Below, one piece after another: positions 5,716 through 6,272 of a DNA stretch of 6,272 nt; position 1 is the stretch's first letter, and each line of letters begins with the position of its first letter. The notes beneath the pieces are model-generated. The model ran no database searches, was not told where the DNA came from, and was given only the letters and a program-made list of their open reading frames with translations. Source of the DNA: Deltaproteobacteria bacterium (GTDB taxonomy: Bacteria; Desulfobacterota; Desulfobulbia; Desulfobulbales; SURF-16); contig JAOZSN010000161.1 in assembly GCA_029939635.1 (NCBI GenBank), positions 1 to 6,272 on the forward strand, given 5' to 3'. Position numbers and translations under genes: made by a program.

Positions 5716-5809
5716 GGGTGAAATTTTTACCCACTTTAATCAGATTATCGACTTTTCCCAGAAAAGCTTTAGCTTTTTTTTGCCATAGGGGGAAAATTTT
5801 TCCTACCCC
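5716..5809. repeat. Two related palindromes with AAATTTTT cores in the flgM-polA spacer
   Basis: The first site (5716-5732) reads GGGTGAAATTTTTACCC, symmetric about the central T with one G:T exception. The second contains GGAAAATTTTTCC (5791-5803), perfectly symmetric, embedded in GGGGG and CCCC flanks (5788-5809). Both share G-runs, AAATTTTT and C-runs, and they lie about 73 bases apart. Their arms touch, so they are poor RNA hairpins and fit protein-binding sites better. No regulator can be named. Confidence 0.4.
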
Positions 5810-5818
5810 AGTACTGAA

Positions 5819-5846
5819 CGGTTTACGGTTTCCCGTTTCCGGTTTA
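5819..5846 (+). repeat. Four tandem 7-bp units (CGGTTTM) upstream of polA
   Basis: The units are CGGTTTA, CGGTTTC, CCGTTTC and CGGTTTA in unbroken phase. They lie 57 bases before the polA start. Short heptamer arrays arise by replication slippage and are common in some bacterial spacers; no function is evident. Confidence 0.75.
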
Positions 5847-5902
5847 CAATTAAAAGCTCTACCTACCTCATTTTTTTTAACATTAACCGTGAATTATCAC
5901 CC

Positions 5903-6220
5903 ATGCCCACACCACAACCGGTTTATCTCGTCGATGGCTCTGCCTATATCTACCGGGCCTACCATGCCATCACTCCCCTGACCAACGCCAACGGACTGTT
6001 TACCCATGCTGCCTTAGGCTTTATCAATACCATCCAGCGTATCCTCAAAGAGAAAAAACCCAGCCACCTGGCCGTGGCCTTTGACCTCAAAGGGCCAACC
6101 TTTCGCCATAAGATGTATCCGGACTATAAGGCCAACCGGCCTGCCATGCCAGATGATCTCTCCTGCCAGATCCCCTATATCCATGATCTGGTGGCGGCCT
6201 TAGGCATCCCCACCCTCTAA
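5903..6220 (+). CDS. polA: DNA polymerase I N-terminal part (5'-nuclease domain), ended by an in-frame TAA
   Basis: The product of 105 residues is the beginning of the Pol I 5'-3' exonuclease domain, which removes RNA primers and flap DNA. It shows 'VYLVDGSAYIYRAYHAITPL' (about 7-26, metal-binding Asp in VDGS), 'LAVAFDLKGPTFRHKMYPDY' (about 56-75, second conserved Asp) and 'KANRPAMPDDL' with 'QIPYIHDLVAALGIPTL' (about 76-105). An intact polA would continue for several hundred more codons. Here a TAA at 6218-6220 stops it just where family members read 'GIP-x-L-x-x-x-G-x-E-A-D-D', and the family sequence carries on in the same frame afterwards. A single substitution such as GAA or CAA to TAA would explain it. 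No clear Shine-Dalgarno precedes the ATG. A sequencing error, a true nonsense mutation (pseudogene) or a split gene cannot be told apart from sequence. Confidence 0.88.
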   Translation: MPTPQPVYLVDGSAYIYRAYHAITPLTNANGLFTHAALGFINTIQRILKEKKPSHLAVAFDLKGPTFRHKMYPDYKANRPAMPDDLSCQIPYIHDLVAALGIPTL

Positions 6221-6272
6221 CAGGAAACAATGGAAGCAGATGACCTTATCGCTGCAGCTGCCCGCAGATTAA
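6221..6272 (+). pseudogene. polA: Continuation of polA 5'-nuclease frame after the stop, running off the window
   Basis: Immediately after TAA 6218-6220, the same frame reads QETMEADDLIAAAARRL to the window edge. The MEADD motif matches the conserved 'E-A-D-D' metal-ligand segment of Pol I nuclease domains. This fragment therefore belongs to the same gene as 5903-6220. An ATG at 6230 is preceded by AGGA (6222-6225), so independent re-initiation is conceivable. Labelled a broken gene because the frame is interrupted; if the stop is a read error, this is simply part of a normal polA. Confidence 0.75.

Noticed and set aside
5760..5780. AAAGCT-TT-AGCTTT followed by T residues as a terminator in the flgM-polA spacer
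   Set aside because: The 2-base loop and short AT-rich stem are too weak, and no plus-strand gene ends before it.
6218..6220. Recoding of the polA stop as selenocysteine or pyrrolysine
   Set aside because: Those use TGA and TAG; this is TAA, and other genes in the window use TAA as an ordinary stop.

Overview
The window reads as Gram-negative, anaerobe-type chromosomal DNA, most likely from a Desulfobacterota (sulfate-reducer-like) bacterium. This is an inference. The clues are a flgL-csrA-fliW flagellar block (CsrA with FliW is typical outside the gammaproteobacteria), a TonB-dependent outer-membrane receptor, and a NifX-like protein encoded with two ferredoxin-containing MinD-type ATPases, a set best known from the anaerobe-specific 'orange protein' (ORP) genes of Desulfovibrio. 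No rRNA, tRNA, CRISPR array, IS element or prophage gene was seen.

Layout. Plus strand, 1-884: the last codons of flgL, then csrA and fliW. Minus strand, 3111 down to 885: a compact three-gene operon, each junction a 4-base ATGA overlap, encoding a NifX/ORP-like protein with an unusual Gly/Arg-rich tail followed by two COG1149-type ATPases. The last ATPase gene meets fliW tail to tail with no base between the stop codons. Upstream of this operon lie a perfect 18-bp inverted repeat (3227-3266) and, on the same strand, a full-length TonB-dependent receptor gene (5209-3311) with its own good promoter. Still on the minus strand, flgM (5663-5358) ends in a strong intrinsic terminator. After a repeat-bearing 239-bp divergent spacer, polA begins on the plus strand at 5903. 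Its reading frame is broken by an in-frame TAA at 6218-6220, and recognisable Pol I sequence continues in the same frame to the window edge.

How the genes fit together. CsrA, FliW and FlgM are the checkpoints of flagellar assembly: FliW sequesters CsrA, while FlgM holds back the flagellar sigma factor sigma-28. The NifX-like protein and the two Fe-S ATPases probably form a metal-sulfur cluster carrier, assembly or storage system. The receptor next to them may bring a metal chelate or cobamide across the outer membrane, but only proximity links it to the operon. The points most worth a second look are the cationic Gly/Arg tail of the NifX-like protein (similar in type to the archaeal thioferrate-storage protein IssA), the interrupted polA, and the unexplained palindrome between the receptor gene and the operon.
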